Positions 25,556 through 38,803 are shown, numbered from the stretch's first letter. The stretch is DNA of 64,000 nt from Rutpela maculata (GCA_936432065.2 OW386293.2:100709795-100773794), one strand, 5' to 3'. The notes: generated by a model from the sequence alone, not told the origin. Made by a program: numbers and translations.

Positions 25556-28500
25556 AAGAATATTCGAAATGATTAATGACGATATTAAATTAAAAATTCA
25601 ATAAAAATAAACTTAACACTATTTTTAACCAGATACAAAGATAATTTTATCTTTATTCGCTTTATTTGTAACAAAATCGTAATGTTTTCAAACATTTGTT
25701 TTAAATAAAATACATAAAATTACTTTTATAAATCAATAATTTTTGTGGATTACCCTGTATGTTTATTGCCAATCACTCACATCAACTACATTATACATTA
25801 TTAATGTACATCTGTTTCTCTATCCCTCAATGTTTCTCAGTTAAAATGTTTGTATTTCTAAAATGATATATTTTAAATTTTTAAGAATAATTAATACAGA
25901 TTTCGCTTTGAAATTAACGTTTCTCAGATACACACGAGTTTGAAATAAAAGAGAAATATTAGTTCACTCATTTGCGTTTGATGGCGCACGATAAGTTACA
26001 CTATGGAAGTGAATGCGCTTATGCGCAGACACGTAATTTTTTAGTCTTATAATAAATTTTATTGCGTGATATAATGATAATTCGTCTAATGACAGTGGTA
26101 TTAATAAAATCGTAATTATTGTTCATACACACAATTTAGTATGTAGCTAAAATTCAAGTTATATAACGCAAATTAGCGTTACATCTCGCTGCTACTCATT
26201 TTGGCGTGCTAGGTACAAATACAAGTAAGTGGACTGTATCTCTATGAATCCTACCAAGTCCAACTAGCGGGGTTACATACAGAGTCTTCGTGACTCACGT
26301 ACCCTGGGGAAGGTCCCCGGATCCCTGGTAGAGAGTACCGCTGGGTGTTCCCGGTTAGCCACTGGCGACGTCGATGTAAGATAGGTTTATCGGTGCATTG
26401 ATATGTCAGCGGTGTTGGTCATAGCACAGTAATGTTTGAAAATCCCGGTCAGACGGGACAACAAAACGGGGCCCACTCTGATAGGATTCTTTTTGCCCAT
26501 TTATTTACTTTATGTGTTTGATTTTCACACGATATTTTCAGTACAAATTAAAATAGGATTCTTTTTGTCTATTTATTTCCTTTATCTGATTGATTTGTTT
26601 ATATTAAAATATAAATTGGTACAAGTAGTTCTACAAAATTAGGAATACATTTAAAAAGTAGATGAACAATGAAACTTTAGATACGTGTTCATTTTTCATT
26701 ACCTTTTCAGGGACTTGATCGAGGACAAATTTTCGTTAAATTGGCCGGAAGGGCGGGTGTGGAGATGCGATTTTTGCGAGTACCTCGAAAAATAAATGTT
26801 TTTAATGAAAAATTTCAATTAATATGTTTTAAAGCTTAAACACATTTCCAACAGTTAATATTTCTCATGTCTATTTTCAGTCAAAGTTGATCAAGATCAG
26901 AAGTCTTCAAATCGTAGCCTTTTTTCTCAACTTCGAAGAAATCAAATTTTTATGCTCTATTTTCTTAATTTACTCAAAAATAATGCGTCCTACGTCAAAA
27001 ATACTCTGAATAATGTTGAAAGCTTATTATTCAATTAGGTAACTTTAATTTGACAGGCAGGTATCACTTCCTTTCTAAGATAGAAAGTAGCCAAGATATG
27101 GCCAAAAATTCCCAAAAAGTGCATGTTTACGAAAATTCAATGTTGTCAAGTAACCGCTTCCAATCGCTTACATCCAATCAAAAAAATTAATCAGACTTTT
27201 TTATTGCTTTTTCGGCCGAGAATTTCGTGGCAAATGAGGTTTTTAAAATCATTTTTGACTAAAAAAAAAAACAACTTTTTTATGCAAAATATGTGGCTCT
27301 TTCGTAATTCTCATCTTTAATGGCCGCCATTTTGGTGTTCTGCACGGATTTTAAAGTGGCTCCATATCTGGAAAGTTACCTTTTGGCATCAACTATAACC
27401 ACAGAAAATGGCACATCTCAATTAAAAAGTGCTGCTTCTTGGCTCATATAGCCATGTACCCGACGTTACTAATATAGAAATGGCCTTTTGAACAGAGCCA
27501 GATTATAATAGGCCATAATTCAAGGGTAGATTCTTTGGACTAAAATATGAGGATATAACCAAACGTGCTTTAGTGAATTGTTACTGTGGAAAAAGATCCA
27601 GGCTGTCAAAATTGTATTTTTTTTTTTTTGCAATGTCTCAACTACCTCTTGACCGATCTTCTACCAATTTGGTAAGGAAACATTTTTTAAGCTAAGAAAC
27701 AATAATTTATGTATCACATCACGCTAGCCAATGGAGGGCGCCTCATAACTATATACCTGATGAATATTTTTTCTCTTTTTTTTAAGTAACGTAGTGCGAT
27801 TTTTGACTAGAAAATCTCATGCAGGAGTCATTTATACATAAAAAAGGTACACTTGATAGAACTTGATAATTCCAAATGTTTTCGAGAAAACTGCCGCAGA
27901 GAGATCTCAAGAATTCTTTGAAAACAAACTCAATTTGAAAAGGACAAATTGGTGCTTTGGTAACGTCTTATATGGGGATAAAATTGATGCGTATTGAGGT
28001 CCTCTGTCACCCTGCACCAGTTGATCCGTCTTCAATGAAACACCCGCCTGTATGTGCAAAGTTTCGTTGATTCACAATTTGTTTTTCTTTATATTGCAAA
28101 TTTGAGGCTATTTTTACTGCACTATAGAGTAGTATTTAAGAATGTAAGTAAAACATTATTGTTATTACAGGTATGTTAATAAGTTGTTAACCTACTGACG
28201 GGTAAATAATAAGTTACACACAGAAAAGTACACGCAAAGCCAAGCGGCCTCAATAAAATTATCCAAGAGTTTAGGTATTCGGTGTTATGTACGTCTGTTA
28301 AGTATTTCTTATTTTTCCTTTATTAAATTTGGGAGCGAGAAGCGAAAACATGTTCAATCCATCGACAAAATAGTATTTCCATGAAATCAATGTCTTACAT
28401 TTGTCGAATATTGGCAACCAGCAATACACTATTACAGCTAATACGCGTATTTACGGTTGCATACCGTTCAGGATTCTCCAGCAAGACCTCTTCAGTGAAA

Positions 28501-28770
28501 CCGCGACCACTTGTTGGTCGGTTGAAGTTGAAACGCCCATCGTTTCGCCCACACAGGTGAACTCACCGAACTTTATCGTGGTAATATACGAGACGTAAGA
28601 GGGGTGTCAAAATTATGACTGTACCTGCTTTGTGATTGTTTGGTGGGCTGGGTCCGAGAAATCCGTAACCTAAGAATTAAACGGTCAAAACAGTTCGATT
28701 TGCCCCACAAATACACCAAAGATGCCCTTGTGATATTTAAAGTGACGTGAACCGAAGAAATACTAATAAA
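25556..28770. other. Intergenic DNA upstream of the host gene
   Basis: Mostly AT-rich. A GC-richer block lies at about 26225-26475 (with CTGGGGAAGGTCCCCGG), of unknown nature, possibly the 5' part of a dead retroelement. Up to 27473 this overlaps the terminal-inverted-repeat interval. The 28600-28770 part should hold the promoter and 5' UTR of the gene starting at 28771, but no TATA box or clear initiator was found. An in-frame TAA at 28738 supports 28771 as the start. Confidence 0.45.
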
Positions 28771-29663
28771 ATGTATCGTGCTGTTGCGTTGATCGCTTGT
28801 TTACTCGGGATGGGTGTGATCGCCCAGTACGAGTGGCAGGCCAGAGACCCATTCGACGAGATTTCCCGTGCCATGAAGCTGGTCCACAAAGATAACTGTG
28901 AAATCCAACACGTTGGCGACCTATATCTGAGTGAGGATTCGGTATCACACCTCCCCGATATCAAAGATGTCAACATCAACCCTGTGTTCCCCAATAGGAC
29001 ACAGTTGTTGCATATGCACAACATGGCATTGAACAGGGCCTTCTTCTGGTCCTATATCCTGCAAAGTAGGTTTATACGTCCTGCTAACAACGATACGTAC
29101 GATCCTGGTATGATGTACTACTTCTTGTCAACGGTGGCAGATGTATCGACAAATAAACACATCAACGCTAGTGCTATCTACTTCTCCCCTAACATGGCCT
29201 ATTCAAGCTCATACAGAGGCTTCTTCAACAAGACGTTCCCTAGGTTTGCTCCGCGAACTTTCAGAGCAGATGACTTCAACGATCCAATACATTTGGAACG
29301 TATTTCAACACTGAACACGTTCACGGTGCAAGATTTGGGTGCTATACACCCAAATACCAGCAGCGACTACACGTCTGACTATTACAGAATAAATGAATGG
29401 TATAAGAAATGGCTGCCTGACGATGTAGTGATGAGACACGACACCAAGACGACGTACCATATCGAAATTAGATACGCAAACAATACAAACGAGACTTTTC
29501 CCTTCCACGGGCCACCAGGTGCTGATGAAATACCTGGGCCTGTCAAGTGGACTAGACCATATTTTGATTGTGGACGATCAAATAGGTGGCTGGTTGCTGC
29601 GGTGGTTCCAATTGCAGATATCTACCCCAGGCATACTGGGTTTAGGCATATAGAATACCCCAC
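28771..29663 (+). CDS. Exon 1: signal peptide and first Cache-like domain
   Basis: Residues 1-297 plus two bases of codon 298. It starts MYRAVALIACLLGMGVIA, a good signal peptide with cleavage before QYEW. The ATG is preferred over an upstream GTG at 28747 because no ATG lies between it and the in-frame TAA at 28738-28740. The domain begins near DPFDEISRAMKLV, carries a cysteine at DNC and closes with WTRPYFDC (PYFDC at 263-267). N-glycosylation motifs include NRT, NAS, NKT and NTS. The donor is CAC|GTAAGT at 29664 (phase 2). The exon is homologous to exon 4. The Cache assignment rests on resemblance to the GPR158 ectodomain and on the EGF-like domain that follows. Confidence 0.85.
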
Positions 29664-30299
29664 GTAAGTAAGAAATAGTTGAAGGTTACCTGAGGTATCG
29701 TACTATGGCCATTAGGCACAGAATCGATACCTATGAAATGAAAATAAAATATTTGCACGTTGCTGCAAACATAACATTAGTTTGATTCGAGTACAAAAAA
29801 AAAATAATCGAAGAAACAGAAAATAAACAAAAAAAAACAATTTAAAGACACACAAAATACTTAGATATGAAATTGAGAACAGCAAAATTAAACAAATACT
29901 AAATTATTAGTATAACTAGAGATACATGATTAAAGCGCTTCAGAGGATATGCATGTAAACAAAGAGATTCGCAACGTTGAGCAAGATGTTATGTAGTTAT
30001 GTGTATAAATTACAGTAGCTATATACTTAGAATTTTTATGATTTAATGCCAGATTTAATATTTTGATGGGGTATTAGAGGCCAAAGGAGCCATTTCCAAA
30101 AGTTTTTTAATAACTAATATTTTTTACTTGTTATTTTTAGGTAGAATTTCCGGCATCTTCTCCAACATTTTTCAAACTTTACTTTTTTCTCTACGCTATT
30201 TTAATTAAAACAACAAATCTTTTTAGTGCAAAATATTACAAAGTGCATTAGAAAGCATCGCAATGTAAAATATATGAAAAAACGGAATTTTTTTTAAAT

Positions 30300-33200
30300 T
30301 GACCTTGTATCTCGGAAACTAGATGTAGGATCGAGTTGGATCGAGGATTAGCCCAGTCACTTTATACATGAACCTCTAAAAAAATATGACCTAATATAAG
30401 ATTTTCCAACGGGATTCTCTTTATTTTGGCGTCACAAATAATTTCTCAGAAGTCCATAAAGCCAACTGGAGGCTACAATAGTTACAGCAGGTCAAATGTC
30501 AACAAAACCGGTTTTTCTCAAATATCTCGTAAATTATCGGTTTTACGTTAATTTTGGCTATTATAGAATTTGTTTGTGAGATAACTCTGCATAAAAAAAG
30601 TCCTATACAAAATTTACGTAGAACCAATAGTTTTTGAGATTATTGAAAAAACTCGGACACTGTGCTGCATTCTGCATTCGTTTCCACCTTTGAGGTAGAA
30701 TGCAAGGCGCGTTTTTTTTACATGGTGTCCCCTATAGGCCTAATTCATGGGTTACAAGTTATATTAAAATTTTGTTGATTATGGTTCGTCTTTGCTGACT
30801 TCTTCTTTGTCTCCGTCTATCCCTTCTATTTCCACTTCTTCAGTATTTTCATTTTCGTCAACAATCATCTCTGCTGAAAATAATGAATCGTCTTCATCGT
30901 GGTTGAACTCAGATTCAATGGTTGTATCCTACATCGTATTGAGGCCTCGACAAGAGCCACACACTGCGGAACATGGCAATCCTATTTTTCTGCATCCACA
31001 ATTGGTGCCACATTGTGCAGTTGCAGAAAATAGAATTGAGAAGTTCATCTGGTGCAGGAGGAATCAGAGTAGTTGTTGCCTGTAATAAATTATTGTTTAA
31101 AGTCCAACCCCATTGCTGAGGGTCTAAATCTTTTCCCAGCCAAGTTTGAACCTGGTAATATACCCTGATTAGATGTTGAGAAGATGCTGCTGTGGGCGGA
31201 AATGACGGCAATTGCACAGGCTTATTTATTAGCAAATTTTTCGAACAGTTTTCTATTTTGAATGCCGCCAATGCTTCCTCTGTAAATCTGGTCTTTTTTG
31301 TAATGTTTTAAATGCATTTATTTTTTCTTTTCGAAATAAAGCAATGGAATGTTAGAAAGCTACTACTAAAAGCCCTTACTATTATTATTATGAAGTGTCC
31401 ATTTCAAAGACATCTCAGACAGAAATTATGCGGGTATATGTGCATGAACGATGTTCCTCTGTATTCATAGATCTTGTTATCTATGTTAGTCCCTTGAGAT
31501 AAACCAGAAAAAGGCAAAAAGCCCAAAAGTTCTGCGACCGGACTGCAAGACATCTTCCCCTCCGTTTTCGAGAGCGGGGAACACGATGGTGACAATATTT
31601 TCCGACCTACCCCTAACTAGTTTTATAAAAATTCACTATCTTAGTAAATAAGTAAGTACGTGTATTAGCGGATTGATGCTAGGTTAATACCAGGTACATC
31701 ATAATCTTGGTACAAAACAGAATTGATTTTATTTTTCAAGATATAAAATTGCAGTTGTGTCTAGTCAATGAAAACTAATTATTTGTGAGACCTTTAAGTA
31801 GAATGGGCAGTTTTTGTTTATTTATGATAAGTACATTAAACATTATTTTTAGCAAAAATTTGCATTGCTGATTATTTTCATTTTTTTAAATATTTACCTA
31901 TTTTAATCATTCCTTAACCCTTTCTATATGCTTTTCGATTTTTAATGTTATACCCCCGTTACGCAAGAATGGAAACATTTGTGAATATACGGCTGTCGTC
32001 TAGTACAGCTTTTTTTAATAACCGCCTATCTACGGCACTCGTATATAATCCAAAAAAATTAAAAACAGAAATATGAGTATATTTAAAAAATTTATTAAAA
32101 CATACTAAACAAATCTCTTTTTAGTATGGTACAGTTCGAAACATGGAATGATGCATAGGCCAATATTACATATGTCGCACTGATATGTACTATCAGTTAT
32201 TTTTTTCTTCCTGGAACATCTTCCTCTTTTTAACGTCCATTTTTATTCTAAGACCGAATTACTGTAGTTACACAGGCTACACTTACAGCCAAATATAAGC
32301 AACGTGTTTACATCTATAACTGACGGGATCTAACCTGCATTTGACTCCCCACCAATAAAATATACGAATTTCAACCTTATAAAAACAACTAATATTACTG
32401 CCGTAAGCGTACGCCAATCGTACTTTGAGCAACACATTTGCAAAGCTTCATGTCACCCGTACTCGATCGGAAATGTGTATACATACGACACTCTTATAGA
32501 AAAGGTTAATAGAAATCAAATCAAAAAAACTTTATTTCAAATTAATTAACAAAGAACATCATGCGTTGGAGCCAGCCACACACGCACGGTGCGAGGCGCA
32601 ATGAAAAGTTGGATGAAACAAGGGCAGATTATATTAAAAACAGTTTAAAAAATGAATTAGATACACATATATTTATATGCGTTGCGATTGCTTTTCTATG
32701 TTTCAAAGTAAGTCACTTTTATTATATAACCTAACATGCCGCACGTTGGATTTATTTTCTGTATGGATAAGGTTTAATTAATTTGAAATAAAGTTCTTTT
32801 GGTTTTAGTTCTATTAATGAATGATTAAAATAAGTAAATATTTTAAAAAAATGAAAATAATCAGCTATGCAATTTTTGCTAAAAATAATAAGATTTAATC
32901 TATTATAAATAAACAAACACTGCCTATTCTACTTAAAGGTCTCACAAATAATTAGTTTTCATTGACTAGACACAACTGCAATTTTATATCTTGAAAAATA
33001 AAATCAATTCTATTTTGTACCAAGATTATGATGTACCCGGTATCAAACTAGCATCAATGTTCGATCAGCCAATGCACGTACTTACTTATTTATTAGGATA
33101 GTGATATATATGATTATTTAATTGAAGTAAAACGGGTGTTGTGCACTAGAAAAAACGTGATTTGACGTCATTTCCGGCAAAACCGGAAGTTCAGGCACAT

Positions 33201-34110
33201 CAATCTAAGACCAAATAGTGGTAAATAGTCTAGTTATTCATTTCCAGCAGTTATCATTTCAATACCTGCGGTAGTTTTGAGGAATCGTGGTATTATATCG
33301 AGGGGTAGGTCCAGTCTTCGGAGCCATCTATCGGAGAAACTGTCCATAATTTGAAGTTTTGCCAAAGGGACTTATTGTTTAGAATCAGTCGAACTACAAC
33401 ATATTAAAAATTCATCAAATTTGACAGGCCACCAATTTACCTACAAAACGTGCAGTGTCCTTTAACATTTTTTTCAATTTTGTCAATTTTTTAATGAAAT
33501 TGGACACTTCTGAACAACTTTCGTTAATAAAATTTTCTGATAAAAAAATGCCGAACACCGGAAACTCGGAAAAAGGGGTGGTTTTTTCAGTTTGGGGGTA
33601 GTGGTTGGAGGGTAGGTCGGAAAATATTGTCACCATCATGTTCCCCGCCCTCGAAAACGGAGGGTCGCAGAACTTTACCTCAAGGGACTATATACAACAC
33701 TCTACGTATATAATAGTGGCATATGCACTTTGCTCCAAAGTTTCTTAGACCAATATCTCGAAAACTATTTGTTCTACGTAAATTTTGTGTAGAACCTTTT
33801 TTATGCACATTTATCGCACGAACAAATTCTATAATAACCAAAATTAACGTAAAACCGATAATTTACGAGATATTTGAGATAAACCGATTTTCTTGACATT
33901 TGACCTGCTGTAACTATTGTAGCGGTCCAGTTGGCTGTATGGACTTTTGAGAAATTATTTGTAACGCCAAAATAAAGAGAATCCTGTTGGAAAATCTTAG
34001 GTTGGATTTTTTTAGAGGTTTGGCCTTTTTTTATGTATAAAGTGACTGGGTTAGATCTGGCTTTAATCAAAATCTGTAACATATTAAAAATACAGCCAAT
34101 TTGATGGAAA
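30300..34110. mobile_element. 3.8-kb fold-back element in intron 1
   Basis: Inverted matches pair 30300-30650 with about 33745-34090, and 31470-31925 with about 32790-33115 and 33600-33690. The loop is 31930-32770. The left arm is interrupted at about 30655-31470 by a different repeat carrying the nuclease-like family fragment; the right arm holds an unmatched 33115-33600 insert. Shared words include GGTTCTACGTAAATTTTG-type blocks and AATATTTTCCGACCTACCC. No gene of its own was seen. Confidence 0.78.
30783..31271 (-). pseudogene. C-terminal fragment of the nuclease-like transposon family
   Basis: The - strand reads ENCSKNLLINKPVQ, then YYQVQTWLGKDLDPQQWGW, then PPAPDELLNSIFCNC. After a one-base shift, CGCRKIGLPCSAVCGSCRG is followed by a stop and an acidic stretch (DGDKEEVSKDEP). 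The first part matches the relic at 22690-22830. The cysteine-rich end is the usual C-terminus of this family. It is a broken copy inside the left arm of the 30300-34110 fold-back. Confidence 0.6.
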
Positions 34111-35224
34111 TTCAATTTCCATAAAAAAACAGCAGGATCCTTTGAAGAAAATCAGTCAGGACCTAGGTACTTTACGTAGAAAGAGTGTGGGGTCTTTTGG
34201 ATAAATTGAACATGTTTACCTAGAGATTATCTAAGGTTCATTTTTACTTACATCTCGAATTATATCTAAATAAAATCAGACATCAAATTTGACGGAAAAA
34301 TCTTATTAACACTGTCAAAGAGAATTCAAAGTTTTACCATGTGGACCTAATATTTATTTAACATATCACACATTAAAAAAAAAAATTATTTCAAAAAACA
34401 TTTAATTCAAACTCACAGCTTTCTGTCTGTTCTTTTCAGCCCAGAGTTTTAAAGCAGAAAAGAACAGCAAACTTATAAAATGTTTTAATAAGGTTAGATT
34501 TTTCTAAAGTTGTATGTTTTGTATGTAGTGGAAAATATATTTATCTGTATAAGAATTTAGGGAAAGCATACATCGCTTTGGTTTGTTTATCAATATAATT
34601 TGTACTGACTATATAATTACATTCTTAAAATTATGTTGAACCCATAGATAATGTAAATAACAATTATTTTTGAAATTAGAAATGATTCATCCCTATACAG
34701 ACACTAATAAATTAACCTGGTGCAAAATATTGTCAAATAATTATTACAAAACTTAGATAATGAAAATCTACAAGACACAAGGTTAAAAAGTCATTTATAA
34801 AAGATTATATGCTCATTAGTTCTTGTGTTTAGCTTAGGTAATTTTATTTGAAAAGGGCATGAGAATATATTTAATTAAGTCTACAGAACCCTAATGTTCT
34901 AAATGTATATGCAATCTACTAATTAAGTGGGCTAGGCCCCCATAATGATTCATATATATTTAGAGGACCCTCATATTGTATATGGCAATTATACAATGAC
35001 TTATGATGTTTTGGCTACCATTATTGATGATATGTGTACCTATGGGGAAGAATGGCACTTCACATTTTAATATGAATATTAATTTTTCTACCTGGCATGA
35101 CCCTCAAACGACCGCAAATCCTTTATATCCTTAAAATATGCGAATATTTGGGAGATCTGTGAAATTTTTTAACGGCATTTTGTTAAACCGTGTAAAAAGA
35201 AGTATATTTGTTTTTTTCTCCCAG
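34111..35224. other. Intron 1 remainder, AT-rich, nothing recognised
   Basis: No repeat pairing or coding frame is supported. A polypyrimidine stretch and CAG precede exon 2. Confidence 0.4.
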
Positions 35225-35354
35225 ATACACTGGTGCAGCTGTAGTCGAAATGGACTTTGACCGTATAGACATAAACCAGTGTCCACCAGGCTTGGGAAAC
35301 AATGGGCCTAATATGTTTGCCGATACGGCAAGATGCAAGAAAGAAACTACAGAG
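35225..35354 (+). CDS. Exon 2: end of Cache A, start of EGF-like A
   Basis: Residues 298-341. The acceptor is TTTTCTCCCAG at 35224; the first base completes a Thr codon. The segment runs AAVVEMDFDRIDINQCPPG, with the first two EGF cysteines at 317 and 335. The donor is GAG|GTGCGT (phase 0), weaker than the consensus. It aligns with exon 5, which has the same DINQCP motif and the same phases at both ends. Confidence 0.85.
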
Positions 35355-35410
35355 GTGCGTAAGGGGCTATTTAAATAAAATTGAAAGTATGTGCATTCTT
35401 TCATTTGCAG

Positions 35411-35576
35411 TGTGAACCTCTACACGGATGGGGTTTTAGAAGAGGAGCATACCAATGTCGGTGCAGACCAGGTTATAGGTTGCCGTTACAGACCAGAAGG
35501 CCCTTTTTAGGGGAAATAGTCGAAAGAGCAACGGCCGAACAATATTATAATGGATTTAACTGTTTAAAAATAGGAT
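35411..35576 (+). CDS. Exon 3: EGF-like A core
   Basis: Residues 342-396 plus one base of 397. The acceptor is TTTGCAG at 35410, only 56 bp after exon 2. It holds four cysteines (342, 357, 359, 392) in the pattern C-x14-C-x-C-x32-C with GFRRGAYQCRCRPGY, which is typical of an EGF-like fold. The donor GAT|GTAAGT leaves phase 1, joining to exon 4 as a Trp codon. Homologous to exon 6. Confidence 0.85.
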
Positions 35577-35753
35577 GTAAGTAGATGGGAATACGGAGCA
35601 AATGGTCTGCCGGGTGTAAGTTTGGATTTCTAACGGACTCAACTTTTATGCAATTATAGTCCTTCGACACTACACGGTTTTAAATAAAATGATTATCTAA
35701 TCATACGTACCCAGCTGGTCTATTTTATGGTCAGTTATTCCAGAAAATAAAAA

Positions 35754-36240
35754 TAATAATAATAATAATAATGGTCTTTATTTGGCATTTGGAATGCTGT
35801 CAAAAACTTTTACATTTAATACAGAACCAAAATGTTTCTATGAAAGTAAACTAAGTTAGGTACAGATAATTTTTTCACAAATCTTAACTGAATATTTGGG
35901 CAGTAATAATTTTTTATAGGTATATAATAATAATGTACTTATTTTATTCCCTCCATTCGAAAGTGAAATTACAGAAGAAAGAGTCAAAATAAATGAAACA
36001 AAAGTGTAAATAGGTACAATAACAAAAAAAATAAATAAATGTATAGAAAATGTACTATTCATAATACTTATCAGGACGAAATGAAACGTAAGCATATAAC
36101 AATTTTTTTGTACTAAAAATGTTTTTAACTTATTTTTGAAAACACGAACATTGGAAGAATCTCGGGAAGAGTCTTTAATTTTACAACTCAGTGCATTGTA
36201 GAGTTTACATACCATATAGTGAACATTTTACTTTAGATGC
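35754..36240 (-). mobile_element. 5'-truncated LINE 3' end in intron 3
   Basis: On the - strand a C-terminal RT-ORF-like sequence (KLYNALSCKIKDSS, then FKNKLKTFLVQKNCY) is followed by a 3' UTR and an (ATT)n tail (AAT repeat at 35754-35771). The form is that of a CR1/jockey-type LINE truncated at its 5' end. Full family not determined. Confidence 0.6.
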
Positions 36241-36581
36241 TGTTGTTTGTCTCAAAATTCAGTATGAAAAACGGACAAGACTGTAACCGCAAATTAAATA
36301 TTGAAAAAGTCACTATTTAAGCATATCTCTCCAAGATACTGTTACTATACCTTAACTGGAAGTAATAAATGCACATGATCAGTGCGGGCAACAGATCCTA
36401 TTGGCGTTTAAATTAGAAAGGGGTGCAATTCAAAATAGTTTTTACAATGTCGCTCAATATGTGTTGCTTGACCCCATTGACAATTCAATTCAACACTATT
36501 TTTCTTTTGTGGTTAATGTATAGTTAATTTCTATAAATCACTATAAAATTTTAAAACCTATAATTATATATTTAATTATAG

Positions 36582-37410
36582 GGATCCAAAAACTGCCAGT
36601 CCAATGGGAGAAAGCACCTCCTTACCTCCGCAACCTTTATCTAGATAGGTACCGAGAATACCTAAACCAAACCACCGGACCTGCCACACTAAATCAGCCA
36701 AAACTCAACATTCACCGTGTCCTGGATTTCATTCTCGGCATGAATAAAGACAACTGCAAAAATTACAAACCCGAGGAACTGCAACTTCACGGAGGGGTTA
36801 TGTATGGAGCGGAGGAGTATTTCCAAAATGAAGCCAAAATGGCGTTGCGTTTGGCCAACTTTATAAGCGCCTTCTTACAAGTTTCTGATCCCAACGAAGT
36901 CTACTCTGGTAAAAGAGTGGCAGACAAGCCCCTAACTGAGGATCAAATGATCGGTGAGACGTTAGCATTGGTCTTGGGTAACAGTCGCATTTGGTCAGCT
37001 GGCACTTACTGGGAGCGTAACAAGTTTACCAATAGGACGTTATTTGCTCCATATGCTTATAAGAAAATCCTCAACGCAAGAAAATTAAATGTCGAAGATT
37101 TGGCAAGGTTAGACAAACCGGATGAGGTTTACCTCAATAAGCCGTGGTTCAAGTTCTTGAAGTACCGTTGGGCCTCGAATTTCGATAATTTGGAGAAGTT
37201 TTGGATGAAGATAAAGATTAGGTTCAACGAAACTGGAGAGACCACAAGGAAGTATGAGCATTATCCCAATTATTATCATGGAGCACGCTTGGAGCATGGT
37301 TATTGGACGGCACCTTATTTCGATTGCAAAGGAAAGGTTCCCATGTGGAAGATTAAATATGTTGCCCCTTTCTTTGGTTGGGACAGTCTTAAGGTCAAAC
37401 TTGAATTCAA
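36582..37410 (+). CDS. Exon 4: second Cache-like domain
   Basis: Residues 397-672 plus two bases of 673. The acceptor is TTAATTATAG at 36581; the Trp codon is completed by GG. The region runs from WIQKLPVQWEKAPPYL through HRVLDFILGMNKDNC to YWTAPYFDC (PYFDC 641-645) and VKLEFK. Cysteines and PYFDC correspond to those in exon 1, though overall identity is low, so the duplication is old. N-glycosylation motifs are NQT, NRT and NET. The donor is CAA|GTAAGT (phase 2), as for exon 1. Its 12.5-kb downstream intron contains the LINE and gypsy elements. Confidence 0.87.
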
Positions 37411-37742
37411 GTAAGTACGAAGTTATTAATAAAAATAATATACTCGACTAGAAAATAGAAATGTTTCTATTCCACTCTACTAAATAGATAACTCGACTAA
37501 CGAATGTCTACTAAACTAAATACTTGTGTTTATACAAGTTGAGTACTAGAATTTAGTTCAACTTGACTAAATTACTAGCTGTATCTAGACTGGGCATTTA
37601 GGTTGATAATAAAATTACAAAAAAAAAGGCCATTTGATTTTACCTAAAAATTGAGGCCATATGTCATTCTGATATTATTTGTGACTGATTGAGTTGTTTT
37701 ATCAAGAAAAAAGTTAAAGTTAATTTTTCAGGTTAAAGGGCC
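37411..37742. other. Start of intron 4, nothing recognised
   Basis: AT-rich DNA downstream of the exon 4 donor; several short CGACTA/ACTAAA words but no clear element. Confidence 0.4.
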
Positions 37743-37990
37743 CTTTAACATTGGTCGCGTTCATCACATGAGCGATTAGATAGCACTCACTGATCATTTT
37801 ATATGAGTTGTGTTTATATCTAATTTTTTCAAATTCAAATTGATTAGCGATCACGGATCATATATTGTACAGTTATTTTGCTACATAAAATGGCTGCCAA
37901 TCACCTGTCATCAGTCACACATGCCGTTCATGTAAAATAATCACTGAGCGCTATCTCATCCTTCACCGTGATGAATGTGACTGTTAAATC
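37743..37990. mobile_element. MITE-like inverted repeat, about 250 bp
   Basis: The left end (TTTAACATTGGTCGCGTTC, ATCACATGAGCG, GATAGCACTCACTGATCA) is mirrored by the right end ending GAATGTGACTGTTAAA. No coding. It resembles small hAT- or Tc-type MITEs, but TSDs were not resolved. Confidence 0.65.
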
Positions 37991-38803
37991 TCAGATATTT
38001 GACATTTATGCTAAATGATGGTTTCTTGCCGTTAATGCTCCTTTTAAATTAAATCTCTCTTTAAATGTGTTGATAATACTGGCTGTTAATCTAAAATTTC
38101 ATTTATCCAGTTGAAAAGTACAGATTATACCGATCTGCTACATTTAACTTTCGATGTAAGAAGAATTTCATTTCGTTCAATAACTGTTTTATTTAAATAA
38201 AACTGATAAATTACTTAAATCAATAAATATTTGATGTTGACTGAAGTCTTTTCTTTCTCGGTTTAAGAGTCCACCAATAATAGATTTCAATTTTCAGAAT
38301 ACAATGTTGCGTATTATTTTCAAAATAAAGAAAAAGCAATTGGGAATTAAAGAAAAACTGTAAATTACACTCTGCAATTTTATCTTTTAGTTTTTTGTTA
38401 TAAAGGGAACAAAAATTTGAGGGCCATAGACGTCTACAATAATCATTCTATTAAGCTGCTAAATATTATTTATTTTAAAGAAGCAGCATTATTCAATTTT
38501 AAACAGGAAATGTGTACACTCTTAAGAAAGTAAGAATCAAGTTTTCTATAAACTTTCGACATTAAAAAGAAACAAAACACAAATTATACAAACACAGTGT
38601 TTTCATTAGCTAAGCAAGAGTATTTTCATATTATGAATGAAATAATTAAAATTTTTATACCAAGAAACCGATTTAGATGTTAAATCATTTATTTAATAAA
38701 AATGAATATTAACAAAATCCAGTAAGGTTCTTCTTGGTGACCAAGAATAAGAAAAAAATATCCTTTATATTTAATAAATACCAACAAAGCCACTATTTAT
38801 TGT
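37991..38803. other. Intron 4, AT-rich, nothing recognised
   Basis: No supported feature. Confidence 0.4.

Larger units (their letters stand above)
23030..27473. mobile_element. Pair of 105-bp terminal inverted repeats 4.4 kb apart
   Basis: The left end (23030-23136) reads ATTAGTACGTCCGGGTACAT; the inverted right end (27364-27473) matches it over about 105 bp, including AGTTGATGCCAAAAGGTAAC. A third, internally shortened copy of the right end is at 24200-24243 (GTACCCGACGTACTACTAT). No transposase was recognised between them; the interval holds other repeats, so this may be a composite or two related elements sharing a left end. Confidence 0.65.

Noticed and set aside
28747..28770. Upstream start (GTG) for the GPR158-like protein
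   Set aside because: GTG is not a usual animal start; the ATG at 28771 gives a clean signal peptide.
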